Assembly: GCA_030039895.1 (NCBI GenBank)
Contig: JASHUR010000119.1
Coordinates: forward strand, 1 to 9,301
Source of the DNA: Acidobacteriaceae bacterium
Lineage (GTDB): Bacteria > Acidobacteriota > Terriglobia > Terriglobales > Acidobacteriaceae
Length of the DNA stretch: 9,301 nucleotides
Reading direction: 5' to 3'
The notes under the pieces were generated by a model. It was not told the origin of the DNA. It saw nothing but the letters and a program-made list of their open reading frames with translations, and made no database searches. This document shows positions 1 to 6,953 of this stretch, piece by piece. Made by a program: the position numbers and the translations under genes. Within the stretch, counting starts at the first letter, position 1. Each line of letters begins with the position of its first letter.

Positions 1-321
1 TTTGACGCGGTACTGCTGCTTGTCGCACTGGGCGCGTGGGGACCAGACGGCGGGGCCACGCGAGGTGTTGAGCAGGCGGAACTGGATGCCGACGGCGTCG
101 GCGACCTCGCCCATGATGCCGCCGAGGGCGTCGACTTCGCGGACGAGATGGCCTTTGGCGATGCCCCCGATGGCGGGGTTGCAGGACATTTGCGCGATGA
201 GGTCGAGATTGAGGGTGAACAACGCGGTGCGCAGGCCCATACGCGCGGAGGCCATGGCGGCTTCGCAGCCGGCGTGTCCAGCGCCGACGACGACCACGTC
301 GTATTGTTCGGTAAAGGCCAT
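1..321 (-). CDS. mnmG: tRNA uridine-5-carboxymethylaminomethyl modification enzyme MnmG, N-terminal 107 residues (cut by window edge)
   Basis: MnmG (GidA) is the FAD-binding subunit that works with the GTPase MnmE in the cytoplasm to install the cmnm5 group on U34 of certain tRNAs. The leftward frame begins with a Rossmann dinucleotide-binding motif, GAGHAG at residues 13-18. It continues with the family signature MSCNPAIGG around residues 45-53 and GHLVREVDALGG at 57-68. With the ATG at 321, the conserved cysteine falls at residue 47, the same number as in the E. coli protein, which supports this start. An in-frame ATG at 330 is possible. Neither start has a clear Shine-Dalgarno site. The family is usually about 620-650 residues, so most of the gene lies left of the window. 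The frame is open to base 1 with no sign of damage. The DUF1223 gene is divergent from it across a 219-base gap. Confidence 0.96.
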   Translation of the reverse strand, partial: MAFTEQYDVVVVGAGHAGCEAAMASARMGLRTALFTLNLDLIAQMSCNPAIGGIAKGHLVREVDALGGIMGEVADAVGIQFRLLNTSRGPAVWSPRAQCDKQQYRVK

Positions 322-370
322 TGTTCTCATTTTAGCGAAGGGGTGTACATTCGCCCACATCTCTTCGAGA

Positions 371-389
371 CCCTTCGACAGGCTCAGGG
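371..389. repeat. Short dispersed-repeat-like motif CCCTTCGACAGGCTCAGGG
   Basis: The 19 bases have CCCT/AGGG ends that pair, with a poorly pairing centre. I recognise the complement, CCCTGAGCCTGTCGAAGGG, as a short motif that recurs in intergenic DNA of many unrelated GC-rich bacteria. That recognition is from memory. Only one copy was noticed in this window, so its repeat status cannot be shown here. It lies upstream of mnmG. Confidence 0.45.
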
Positions 390-478
390 CAAGTTGTGGG
401 GAGCTCGGCGGAAGGAGCATCTTGTCACCTTTGTTAAGGTGAATCGTCATATGTGGCAGGGATTTCACGGGATGGAAA

Positions 479-507
479 AGGCCGGGAAGCTGAGAAACAT
501 CCGGCCT
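479..507 (+). promoter_or_regulatory. Inverted repeat (possible leader hairpin) upstream of the DUF1223 gene
   Basis: Arms AGGCCGG (479-485) and CCGGCCT (501-507) are perfectly complementary over 7 bp with a 15-base loop. The hairpin ends 16 bases before the Shine-Dalgarno sequence of the DUF1223 gene, so in RNA it would sit in the 5' leader. It has no U-tract and is therefore unlikely to be a terminator. It could be an operator, an RNA-stability element or chance. Confidence 0.3.
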
Positions 508-540
508 AAACTGGAAATTGAATTAAGGAGGTGGCTATTG

Positions 541-1401
541 ATGACGCTCAGATCTTATATCCCTCGAATTAAGAAGGGCAGACGTGTGGCTGGGTTCTTC
601 GCGGTGCTTGCATCGGTATTGACGCTGACCTGCGTGTGCAGCGGGTGGCGGGAGCCGGCGGCGGGATCGCAGACAGGTACGCGGAATCCGATCCTGCTGG
701 AGCTGTTTACTTCGGAAGGCTGCTCGAGTTGCCCTCCTGTGGATGCCTGGGTGGAAAAGCTGAATGCAGCCCAGCCGATTGCCGGCGCGCAGCTGATTGT
801 GCTGAGCGAGCATGTGGACTACTGGGACCAGGATGGGTGGAAGGACCCGTACTCTTCCGGGTCACTGACGGCGAGGCAAAGCGATTATGCGCACCGACTG
901 GGTTTAGCGGAGGTGTACACGCCGCAGGTGATCCTCAACGGCAGCACTTTATTGCAACTGAATGGTTGGGTGCAAGAGAAGCAAGCGTTAGAGAACGCGG
1001 CCGCGGCCCCGGCGGTTTCAGTGCGGATTGACTCGATCAAGGTTGAACCGGGGTCGCCAAGCATATTGCAGGGACACGTTGTGGTGAGCGCCAATCCAAG
1101 TGTGCGCCGCGGCGATGTGTATGTAGCGGTTGCTCTCGATCATGCGGCCTCGCAGGTATTGAAGGGGGAAAACCAAGGCCGGGATTTGTCCTATATCAAT
1201 GTGGTCGAGGAGCTCGCAAAGATTGGAAAACTCGAAAAAGGAAAGAGCTTCGAGGGCGACTTTCATGTGAAGCTCGAGCCGGGAGTCGATGCCAAGAACC
1301 TGAATGTGATTGCGTTTGTGCAGGAGCCGGGCCCGGGCAAGGTGATCGGCGCAACGATGGAGAAGAGCGCTTCTGAATCCACGACCGCTGCCGGCAACTG
1401 A
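541..1401 (+). CDS. DUF1223 family exported thioredoxin-like protein
   Basis: The predicted protein has 286 residues. A basic N-terminus (KKGRR) and a hydrophobic stretch at about 17-31 suggest a signal peptide or membrane anchor, so the protein probably acts in the periplasm. Two cysteines follow at 31 and 33, but they do not form a good lipobox. The mature part opens with ELFTSEGCSSCPPVD at about 54-68, which holds C61-x-x-C64. Next come HVDYWDQDGWKDPYSS at 91-106 and YTPQVILNG at 126-134, whose proline resembles the cis-proline loop of thioredoxin folds. These three blocks are the hallmark of DUF1223 (PF06764), whose function is unknown; the CxxC suggests redox activity. The ATG at 541 follows TAAGGAGG by 9 bases. 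TTG at 538 is in frame and also possible. The gene appears to stand alone and converges on the TonB receptor gene. Confidence 0.9.
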   Translation: MTLRSYIPRIKKGRRVAGFFAVLASVLTLTCVCSGWREPAAGSQTGTRNPILLELFTSEGCSSCPPVDAWVEKLNAAQPIAGAQLIVLSEHVDYWDQDGWKDPYSSGSLTARQSDYAHRLGLAEVYTPQVILNGSTLLQLNGWVQEKQALENAAAAPAVSVRIDSIKVEPGSPSILQGHVVVSANPSVRRGDVYVAVALDHAASQVLKGENQGRDLSYINVVEELAKIGKLEKGKSFEGDFHVKLEPGVDAKNLNVIAFVQEPGPGKVIGATMEKSASESTTAAGN

Positions 1402-1430
1402 GGCGCCCGGAGCGAGGCTTTACGCTTTGC

Positions 1431-1464
1431 GAAAAGAAGAACGTGGCGGCCTGAGCCGCCACGT
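1431..1464 (-). terminator. Intrinsic terminator of the TonB-dependent receptor gene, possibly bidirectional
   Basis: A perfect 10-bp stem, arms ACGTGGCGGC (1441-1450) and GCCGCCACGT (1455-1464), encloses the loop CTGA. Read on the minus strand it is followed at once by TCTTCTTTTC, a U-rich tract, 20 bases past the receptor stop codon. That is a classical Rho-independent layout. On the plus strand no U-run follows, so for the convergent DUF1223 transcript it would at best be a weak terminator or a 3' stabiliser. Confidence 0.8.
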
Positions 1465-1484
1465 CGGGTGAGAGTGAGCCAGAG

Positions 1485-4400
1485 CTAGAACTGCAGGCGA
1501 AGTCCTAGCTGGAGCTGACGGATGTTGTAGGCGAAGTTGCTGTTGTCGGTAGCGGTGACCTGTCCGAAGGGGACGGAGTAAGGCGTGAGGGTGTTGCCTT
1601 CTCCGATGGTGGCGCCGCCGGACTTGGTGGTGTTGTCGTTGACGTAGTAGGCCGCGGACTCCACCGAGGTCACGTTCTGATGGTTGGCGAGGTTAAAGGC
1701 TTCCCCGAGGAACTCGAGCGAGTAGTGTTCGCGGACGACGAGGCGCTTAGAGGCGCGCAGGTCAAGGACCCAGGTCTTGGGCTGCTGGAGGTTATTGCGG
1801 TTGAAGACCGGAACGCGGTTGGCGCCGCCGGAACCGTTGAAGGAGCCAGTGCTGACGATCTTCTCGACGGGGTCGCCGGGGGTGACGGTGAGAGTTGAGG
1901 ATGAACCGCTGATGCCGACGGAGTACGGCAGACCGGTCTGCGTCTGCAAGGACGGCGAGAGCTCGAAGTCGTTGACGAGATAACCGAGCGGGCCGTTCAC
2001 GTGCCAGGGCGAGTCGGCGACTCCATAGACAACGAGGCGGTTGGGGACGTTCTGGTTGGAGTTGCCGTAGTCGAGCTTGATGTTGGTGGGATCGAGCAGC
2101 GCGGTCGCTGAGGCCCCGGTTGTGTTGTTTTCGCCGTAGTCGAGCGCGTGGGACCAGGTGTAGTTGGCGTCGAGGGACACGTGGTGGGAGAAGCGGTGCT
2201 GGTACTGCGCGACCAGCGCGTTGTAGTTGGAGGTTACACCGCTGAAGATATCCGTGATGGAGCTGAAGTTGGGGTTGGGACGCGAGCCGAAGAAGGCGTT
2301 TGCGTTGAAGGAGTAGCCGTTGGGCAGCGGGCCCTGATGGGTAGGATCGTCGACGGTGAAGCTGACGACGGTCGGCTTGGGCAGGTTGGTGTCAACGAAG
2401 TCGGGCAGACGGCGTCCCCAGGAGCCGAGCCAGGAGAGGCTGATGACATCGCTGTTGGAGAGCTGCTGCTGAACGGTGAGGTCGCCCTGAAGGATCTGCG
2501 GCACCTTGAAGTTGGGGTCGAGGTAGTCGACGGTTGCGTTGCTGCCAGCGAGGCAGGCGGCCTGCTGGGCGATGGGAACGATTTGCGGGAAGGTGGGCGT
2601 GCAGGAGCCGCCGGGATAAAGATACGGGTTCGACTGGCTGCTGGAGGTCCCGGTTTCGACGAGGGCCTGGTAGAGCGTGGAGTTGATGGCGCGCGCGTAG
2701 AAGAGGCCGAATCCGCCGCGGAGGACGGTGTTGCCGGTGCCGAAGACGTCATAGGCGAAGCCGACGCGCGGAGAGATGTTGGCCACCGAATTGTTGTCGA
2801 CGTGCGAGGTGACGGCCAGCAGCGAATTGGGAAGCTGAGGCGAAGGGAATGCTTCGTAGTCCCAGCGAACGCCGAGGGTAAGGCTCAAGCGGCGCATGGC
2901 CTTCCACTCGTCCTGCGCGAAGACGGCATAGTCGCCGGTGGTGAAGTCAAGGCCGGGGAGTCCGCTGCCCTGGCTGAAGTCGTTGAAGTGCTGGGCGGGC
3001 TGGTTATGCTGCGAAAGATAGAGGTCAGAGACGTAGTTGCCCAGGGTGTCGGCACCGCTGTAGTAGAACTCGCCGTACTGATCGTAGAGGTTAGAGATGA
3101 GGTCGTAGGTGTGGACGTAGTCCTCGCCGAACTTGAAGTCGTGGTTGCCGTGGATCCACTCGACGGTGTCGGAGAGCTGCCAACGGCGCTCGTCAGGCAG
3201 AGCAGCGCGGTTGAGGAAGGTCGGCGTGCCGAACTGGAAGAAGCCGCTGAGGTAAACGTTAGGCGGCAGACCGTAGGGATTGGTGTAGCCAGTGGAGGTC
3301 TTGACGAGGTTGGATTCCTCGTAGGCGGTGGGCTGCTGGTTGAACTCGAACTCGAAGTCGCGGCCGTACATGAAGCGGGCTTCGTTGCTCAGAGTGGGCG
3401 TGATGAAGGTATCGAGCTTGCCTACGATCCAGTTGTCGCGGACGTAGTCGTTGCCGAAGCTTTCCTTGCCGTAGGCGACGGCGGGCGAGGTCTGAATGCC
3501 GGCGGGAGACTCCCAGCGCATGCGGTTGGCCTCGACGGCGAGATGGTTTTTGGAGTTGATCTGCCAGTCGATTTTGGGGAAGTAGATGGTCTGTGAGCCG
3601 GTGCGAGGCGCGGTGCCGAGCAGAGTGGTGAGTCCGGCGATGGATGAGTTGTAGAGGCTGGTGGCGTCAGCCGTGGAGAGGCCGGTGAGGTTGGCGACGT
3701 CGGCGATCTGCGTCTGGGCGTAGGCGCCGTTGAGGTTGTAGAAGTTGGCGTTGGCGCTGGTTCCGGTGATTGTAGCCGCAGCGGGGAAGTCGTGGTAGAA
3801 GCGGTCGGCGGCGAAGAAGAAGAAGAGCCGGTCCTTAAGAATGGGGCCGCCGAAGGTGAAGCCGTACTGACGGCGAAGGTCGGTGGGCTTGAAGGGGAGA
3901 ACTTCGTAAGTGGGCGGGTTGGTGGAAGTTTCGACGGGATGCGTGACGGTGGAGTTGGTTGCGGCCCATGCGCCGTCGCGATCGAAGTAGTAGCCCTGGC
4001 CGTGGAAGTGATTGCTGCCGCTCTTGGTGACGGAGTTGACGATGCCGCCAGCGGAGCGGCCGTACTCGACGGAGTAGTTGGAGGTGTTGACCTGGAACTC
4101 CTGCACGGCGGCCTTGATGGTGGAGTATCCGGCGCGGGTGCGTCCGCGTTCCTCAGAGAAGTAAGCCTGATTGTCGTCAGTGCCGTCGATGGTGACGTTG
4201 TTGAGCAGAGTGCTCTGGCCGCGGAAGCTGAGCAGGCCGTAGCCGTTGGAGTCATTGACGACGCCGGGCGTGAGCAGAGCGTAGCTGGACCAGCGGTAGT
4301 TGCTGACGGGGAGATTGTTGAGCGTGTTCTGATTGATGACTCCGGAGAAGTCCGGCGAGGTGGTGTTGACGAGCGGAGCTGCGCCGGAGACCTGAACGGT

Positions 4401-4760
4401 CTGCGCTGCTGCGCCTACGGAGAGGTGCGCGTCAACGGTGGTGAGGAGGCCGACCTGTACGGTGAGATCGACGGAGCGGTAGGTATGAAAGCCGTTAGCG
4501 GCGATGGAGACGTTGTAGCTCCCGGGAGCGAGATGGATGATGCGGAAATATCCGGAGGCGTCAGCCGTGGCTTTTTGCACGGCGTTGGTACCGATGTTGC
4601 GCACCGTGACCTTAGCACCGCTAATAACAGCACCGGTGGTGTCAGTGACGGTGCCGCCGATGGCGCCGTCAACGGCGGTCTGAGCGAAAGAGGCGAAAGG
4701 GAGGGCGAGAAGGCAGACGAGCGCGAGGCACGACAGCCAGAGACGACGGGGTTGCGACAT
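1485..4760 (-). CDS. Oar-like TonB-dependent outer-membrane receptor with N-terminal carboxypeptidase-regulatory-like domain
   Basis: The predicted protein has 1,091 residues. A signal peptide (basic SQPRR, then a Leu-rich core) probably ends at FASFA|Q after residue 26. Residues about 30-105 form a carboxypeptidase-regulatory-like beta-sandwich (GGTVTDTTGAVISGAKVTV...GSYNVSI.A.GF). Residues about 125-265 look like the plug (NNLPVSNY, SFRGQ, TIDGTDDN, YSVEYGRSAGGIVNSVTKSGSN). The rest is a long beta-barrel rich in aromatic and Asn/Ser residues, ending in LGLRLQF with the terminal Phe expected for outer-membrane barrels. Relatives import or bind bulky substrates with energy from TonB-ExbBD. 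The substrate is unknown, and no TonB, SusD-like or enzyme gene is next to it. The ATG at 4760 has GGAG 8 bases upstream. The GTG at 4769 would abut that GGAG and is less likely. Confidence 0.93.
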   Translation of the reverse strand: MSQPRRLWLSCLALVCLLALPFASFAQTAVDGAIGGTVTDTTGAVISGAKVTVRNIGTNAVQKATADASGYFRIIHLAPGSYNVSIAANGFHTYRSVDLTVQVGLLTTVDAHLSVGAAAQTVQVSGAAPLVNTTSPDFSGVINQNTLNNLPVSNYRWSSYALLTPGVVNDSNGYGLLSFRGQSTLLNNVTIDGTDDNQAYFSEERGRTRAGYSTIKAAVQEFQVNTSNYSVEYGRSAGGIVNSVTKSGSNHFHGQGYYFDRDGAWAATNSTVTHPVETSTNPPTYEVLPFKPTDLRRQYGFTFGGPILKDRLFFFFAADRFYHDFPAAATITGTSANANFYNLNGAYAQTQIADVANLTGLSTADATSLYNSSIAGLTTLLGTAPRTGSQTIYFPKIDWQINSKNHLAVEANRMRWESPAGIQTSPAVAYGKESFGNDYVRDNWIVGKLDTFITPTLSNEARFMYGRDFEFEFNQQPTAYEESNLVKTSTGYTNPYGLPPNVYLSGFFQFGTPTFLNRAALPDERRWQLSDTVEWIHGNHDFKFGEDYVHTYDLISNLYDQYGEFYYSGADTLGNYVSDLYLSQHNQPAQHFNDFSQGSGLPGLDFTTGDYAVFAQDEWKAMRRLSLTLGVRWDYEAFPSPQLPNSLLAVTSHVDNNSVANISPRVGFAYDVFGTGNTVLRGGFGLFYARAINSTLYQALVETGTSSSQSNPYLYPGGSCTPTFPQIVPIAQQAACLAGSNATVDYLDPNFKVPQILQGDLTVQQQLSNSDVISLSWLGSWGRRLPDFVDTNLPKPTVVSFTVDDPTHQGPLPNGYSFNANAFFGSRPNPNFSSITDIFSGVTSNYNALVAQYQHRFSHHVSLDANYTWSHALDYGENNTTGASATALLDPTNIKLDYGNSNQNVPNRLVVYGVADSPWHVNGPLGYLVNDFELSPSLQTQTGLPYSVGISGSSSTLTVTPGDPVEKIVSTGSFNGSGGANRVPVFNRNNLQQPKTWVLDLRASKRLVVREHYSLEFLGEAFNLANHQNVTSVESAAYYVNDNTTKSGGATIGEGNTLTPYSVPFGQVTATDNSNFAYNIRQLQLGLRLQF

Positions 4761-5034
4761 TAAGGACACTCCTAAAGAAAGTAAAACGAGCTTGGGTGGC
4801 GTTAACTGTGCTTTACCACGAGGGTTGAAGCCAGAGTTGTAGTGTTTGTTATGAGATTTGAGACTGCGACGTGATCCCGCCGGCCAGACGAGGCCCGGTT
4901 ACGGGTTGGGAACCAGAGATGGGGGACAGGGTTCTCAAGAGAAAAGTTTGCCAGACGATTGTTACGGGAAAATGAATAAGCGCTCGGGAAAGCCGAAGAG
5001 AAGGCGAACTATGCAGCGCGGTTATGCGCAGGCG
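4761..5034. other. Intergenic region upstream of the TonB receptor gene
   Basis: These 274 bases separate two leftward genes and must carry the end of the radical SAM transcript and probably the receptor promoter. The only clear signal is the receptor ribosome site, TTTAGGAG on the minus strand just above 4768. A small CCCG-GTTA-CGGG hairpin at 4894-4905 has no U-tract and is too weak to call a terminator. I found no convincing sigma-70 promoter. Open frames crossing this gap look like shadows: they overlap the radical SAM gene antisense and match no family I recognise. Confidence 0.5.
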
Positions 5035-6759
5035 TCAGGCGCGGGCCGCGCTTTGAGCTGGTGTGATGCTGGTGGCTGCGGGCTTGCGCATATTTTTGGG
5101 GCCGGTGGAAGTGTTCTCCATAGTTCGGCAGTGAGCTTCAAGCTCGGCAGCGGCGACTTGCGCGTAATTGATGAAGTGGTGCGCGGACATGAGCACCATG
5201 AATCCGAGCCAGAATTTGGCGGGTTGACGCGACCACTTGCGGAAGATGAGGAAGAGAAAGCTCCAGAAGGCGAGGCGGTAGTTTGAGCGCACGCCCTGAT
5301 GCCACATGGATGAGAAGAGCGCGCGCAGGTCATAGGACCATCCCATGACGGGAGGGTGCTGCGAGGGGCGCGGCTGCCAGGAGTCGATGGAGCGGAAGGC
5401 GCGGCTGAAGTATGCGTGGGGAGCATAAAGGCCGCGAAGGAGGCCGGCGAGCCCGAGGAGCAGCGGCAGCAGAGGCATTGCGGTGTGGAAGTTGGGCGGG
5501 CTGAAATTTGTGGTGGATTGGCTGTCTTCGATGAGACGGCCTTCGCGCTTCATGCGGTCGTAGAGGGCGGTGGTGGGCGGAGCCTGAAGGACGCCGGCCA
5601 TGGCCCAGGTGATTCCGGTCTGATGGATGAACTCAAGCTGGCGGGCAAAGATGGTTTCGTCGTCGGAGTCGAAGCCGACGATGAAGCCGGCGAGGACCCA
5701 GAGGCCGCTTTCGCGAATGACGCGGACCTGATCGGCGATGTTGCCGCGGAGGTTCTGAAATTTACGGGAGCCCTTGAGGGCTTCGGCGGAGGGCGTCTCA
5801 ATGCCGATGAAGACATACATGAAGTTGGCTTCGACCATGGCGGCGAGGAGCTCGGGTTTGTCGGCGAGATCGATGGAGGCCTCGGTGTAGAAGGAGACGG
5901 GATGCCCGTTGCGCTCCTGCCATGTTTTTAGTTCCTGCGCCAGAGCAAGCGCCTTGTGCTGGTTGCCGATGAAGTTGTCATCGACGATGAAGACCTCGTT
6001 GTGCCAGTTGAGACGGCGGAGAGCATCGAGCTCGGCGAGCACCTGCGCGGGGGATTTGGCGCGGGGACGGCGACCGTAGATGGTGATGATGTCGCAGAAC
6101 TCGCACTGAAAGGGGCATCCGCGCGAGAACTGAATGGACATGGATGTGTATTTGTCCATGCGGAGCAGATCGAAGCGGGGTACGGGGCTGTGGGTCATGT
6201 CGGGCTTGTCGTCGACGCGGTAGAGACGGTGCGCAGTGCCCTGCTCGAGCGCGGAGGCGATGGCGGGGAAGACCTCTTCGGCTTCGCCGATGAGGACGTG
6301 GTCGGCGTGGTCGAGCAGAATGTCGGGCTGGCAACTGGCCCATGGGCCTCCGATAAAGGTGCGGCGATGGAGGGCGCGGGCGCGGTCGAGGATGGCGAGG
6401 GTGTCTGCGCGCTGGGCGATCATGGCGCTGACCATGACGAGGTCGGCCCAGAGCAGATCTTCGTCGCGCAGCTCCTCGAAGGCGCGGTCGAGGAGGCGAA
6501 TTTGCCAGTTTGCGGGGCAGAGAGCGGCGACGGTGATGAGGCCGAGGGGCGGCATGACGGAGCGCTCAGGGAGCATTTCGAGGACTCCTTCAAAGCCCCA
6601 GAAGGAAGGCGGGAAACGCGGCCAGACCATGAGCACTTTGAGATTGGAGCCGAGGGGCGGGAGTTGTTGGGCAGGGTCGTGCGAGACGTTTGGGGCGGGC
6701 AGAGGCGCGAACTGGGGGAATGGGTCCGGTGTTGCATGGGGGGCGGGAGGCGTGGGCAT
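5035..6759 (-). CDS. B12-binding-domain radical SAM protein with DUF4070-like C-terminus, substrate unknown
   Basis: The predicted protein has 574 residues. After a Pro-rich N-terminus of about 38 residues, a cobalamin-binding-type Rossmann domain spans roughly 40-175 (KVLMVWPRFPPSFWGF, MPPLGLITVAALCP, ADLVMVSAM, TFIGGPWAS, VLIGEAEEVFP). The radical SAM core follows, with SRGCPFQCEFCDI holding C215-x3-C219-x2-C222 for the 4Fe-4S cluster, then FIVDDNFIGN, FIGIETPS and GFIVGFDSDD. The C-terminal part (TNFSPPNF..., LYAPHAYFSR, then hydrophobic stretches and HHFINYAQ) resembles DUF4070 (PF13282). The HxxGH-type base-off histidine motif is not obvious, as in many of this class. Relatives include methylases acting on unactivated carbons and hopanoid/lipid enzymes, but no specific function can be assigned. 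The ATG at 6759 has AAAGGAAG at suitable spacing; the in-frame TTG at 6777 is too close to any ribosome site. Confidence 0.92.
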   Translation of the reverse strand: MPTPPAPHATPDPFPQFAPLPAPNVSHDPAQQLPPLGSNLKVLMVWPRFPPSFWGFEGVLEMLPERSVMPPLGLITVAALCPANWQIRLLDRAFEELRDEDLLWADLVMVSAMIAQRADTLAILDRARALHRRTFIGGPWASCQPDILLDHADHVLIGEAEEVFPAIASALEQGTAHRLYRVDDKPDMTHSPVPRFDLLRMDKYTSMSIQFSRGCPFQCEFCDIITIYGRRPRAKSPAQVLAELDALRRLNWHNEVFIVDDNFIGNQHKALALAQELKTWQERNGHPVSFYTEASIDLADKPELLAAMVEANFMYVFIGIETPSAEALKGSRKFQNLRGNIADQVRVIRESGLWVLAGFIVGFDSDDETIFARQLEFIHQTGITWAMAGVLQAPPTTALYDRMKREGRLIEDSQSTTNFSPPNFHTAMPLLPLLLGLAGLLRGLYAPHAYFSRAFRSIDSWQPRPSQHPPVMGWSYDLRALFSSMWHQGVRSNYRLAFWSFLFLIFRKWSRQPAKFWLGFMVLMSAHHFINYAQVAAAELEAHCRTMENTSTGPKNMRKPAATSITPAQSAARA

Positions 6760-6949
6760 TAGGATCTTCCTTTCCAAACCGCGCTTCGGGGTAGGCTCGG
6801 CAGCGGGTCTGGTCCGCTATACAGCATCAGATGCGGATGGAGGCGAGACGTTTCATATTGGTTTGCGGAGGAGGTTGCAGGGTTGAGATGCGGCGGGGTG
6901 TTGAGGGGTTTGGTGAGTGTGGTGACCTGATATCGCGAATCGACAATTG
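6760..6949. other. Intergenic region between the TetR and radical SAM genes
   Basis: This 190-base gap lies between two leftward genes, wide enough for the radical SAM gene to have its own promoter. The ribosome site AAAGGAAG lies at 6765-6772 on the minus strand. I see no hairpin with a U-tract for the end of the TetR transcript and no recognisable small gene. Confidence 0.5.
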
Positions 6950-6953
6950 TCAA
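6927..6953 (-). promoter_or_regulatory. Possible promoter for the radical SAM gene, overlapping the TetR stop codon
   Basis: On the minus strand an exact TTGACA (6953-6948) overlaps the TetR stop codon. It is followed after 15 bases by TATCAG (6932-6927), a 4-of-6 match to TATAAT. The spacer is short and the -10 is weak. The -35 lies inside a perfect 10-bp palindrome, GACAATTGTC (6942-6951), which might be a protein site. The predicted leader would be about 160 bases. Confidence 0.25.

Larger units (their letters stand above)
322..540. other. Divergent intergenic region between mnmG and the DUF1223 gene
   Basis: This gap must hold the promoters for both divergent genes. I could not identify a convincing -35/-10 pair for either. 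It contains three small structural elements. The first is a dispersed-repeat-like motif at 371-389. The second is a perfect 6-bp hairpin at 426-441, with arms CACCTT and AAGGTG and loop TGTT. The third is a wider inverted repeat at 479-507. A strong Shine-Dalgarno sequence, TAAGGAGG, sits at 524-531 and belongs to the DUF1223 gene. An open frame from 148 runs through the gap into the DUF1223 gene. It overlaps mnmG, and its upstream part matches no family I recognise, so I do not treat it as coding. Confidence 0.6.

Noticed and set aside
148..540. Upstream extension of the DUF1223 frame by 131 residues
   Set aside because: It overlaps mnmG antisense, includes the dispersed-repeat motif, and ignores the strong TAAGGAGG just before the ATG at 541. 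The signal sequence also begins at 541.
2148..3596. 482-residue open frame on the plus strand opposite the TonB receptor gene
   Set aside because: It is Val/Gly/Glu-rich with no domain, and lies wholly antisense to a gene with clear domains. Codon bias of the receptor gene removes stop codons from this frame.
3792..4763. 323-residue plus-strand open frame opposite the receptor N-terminal half
   Set aside because: Same low-complexity Gly/Val/Ala/Asp composition, no ribosome site and no recognisable motif; a shadow of the receptor gene.
4894..4905. CCCG-GTTA-CGGG as a terminator for the radical SAM gene
   Set aside because: Only a 4-bp stem, about 130 bases past the stop codon, with no U-tract on the relevant strand.
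5956..6762. 268-residue plus-strand open frame opposite the radical SAM gene
   Set aside because: It is antisense to a protein with intact radical SAM motifs and is rich in Gly/Glu/Val with no domain.
6760..6777. TTG start at 6777 for the radical SAM protein
   Set aside because: The purine-rich ribosome site lies inside this stretch and is positioned for the ATG at 6759.
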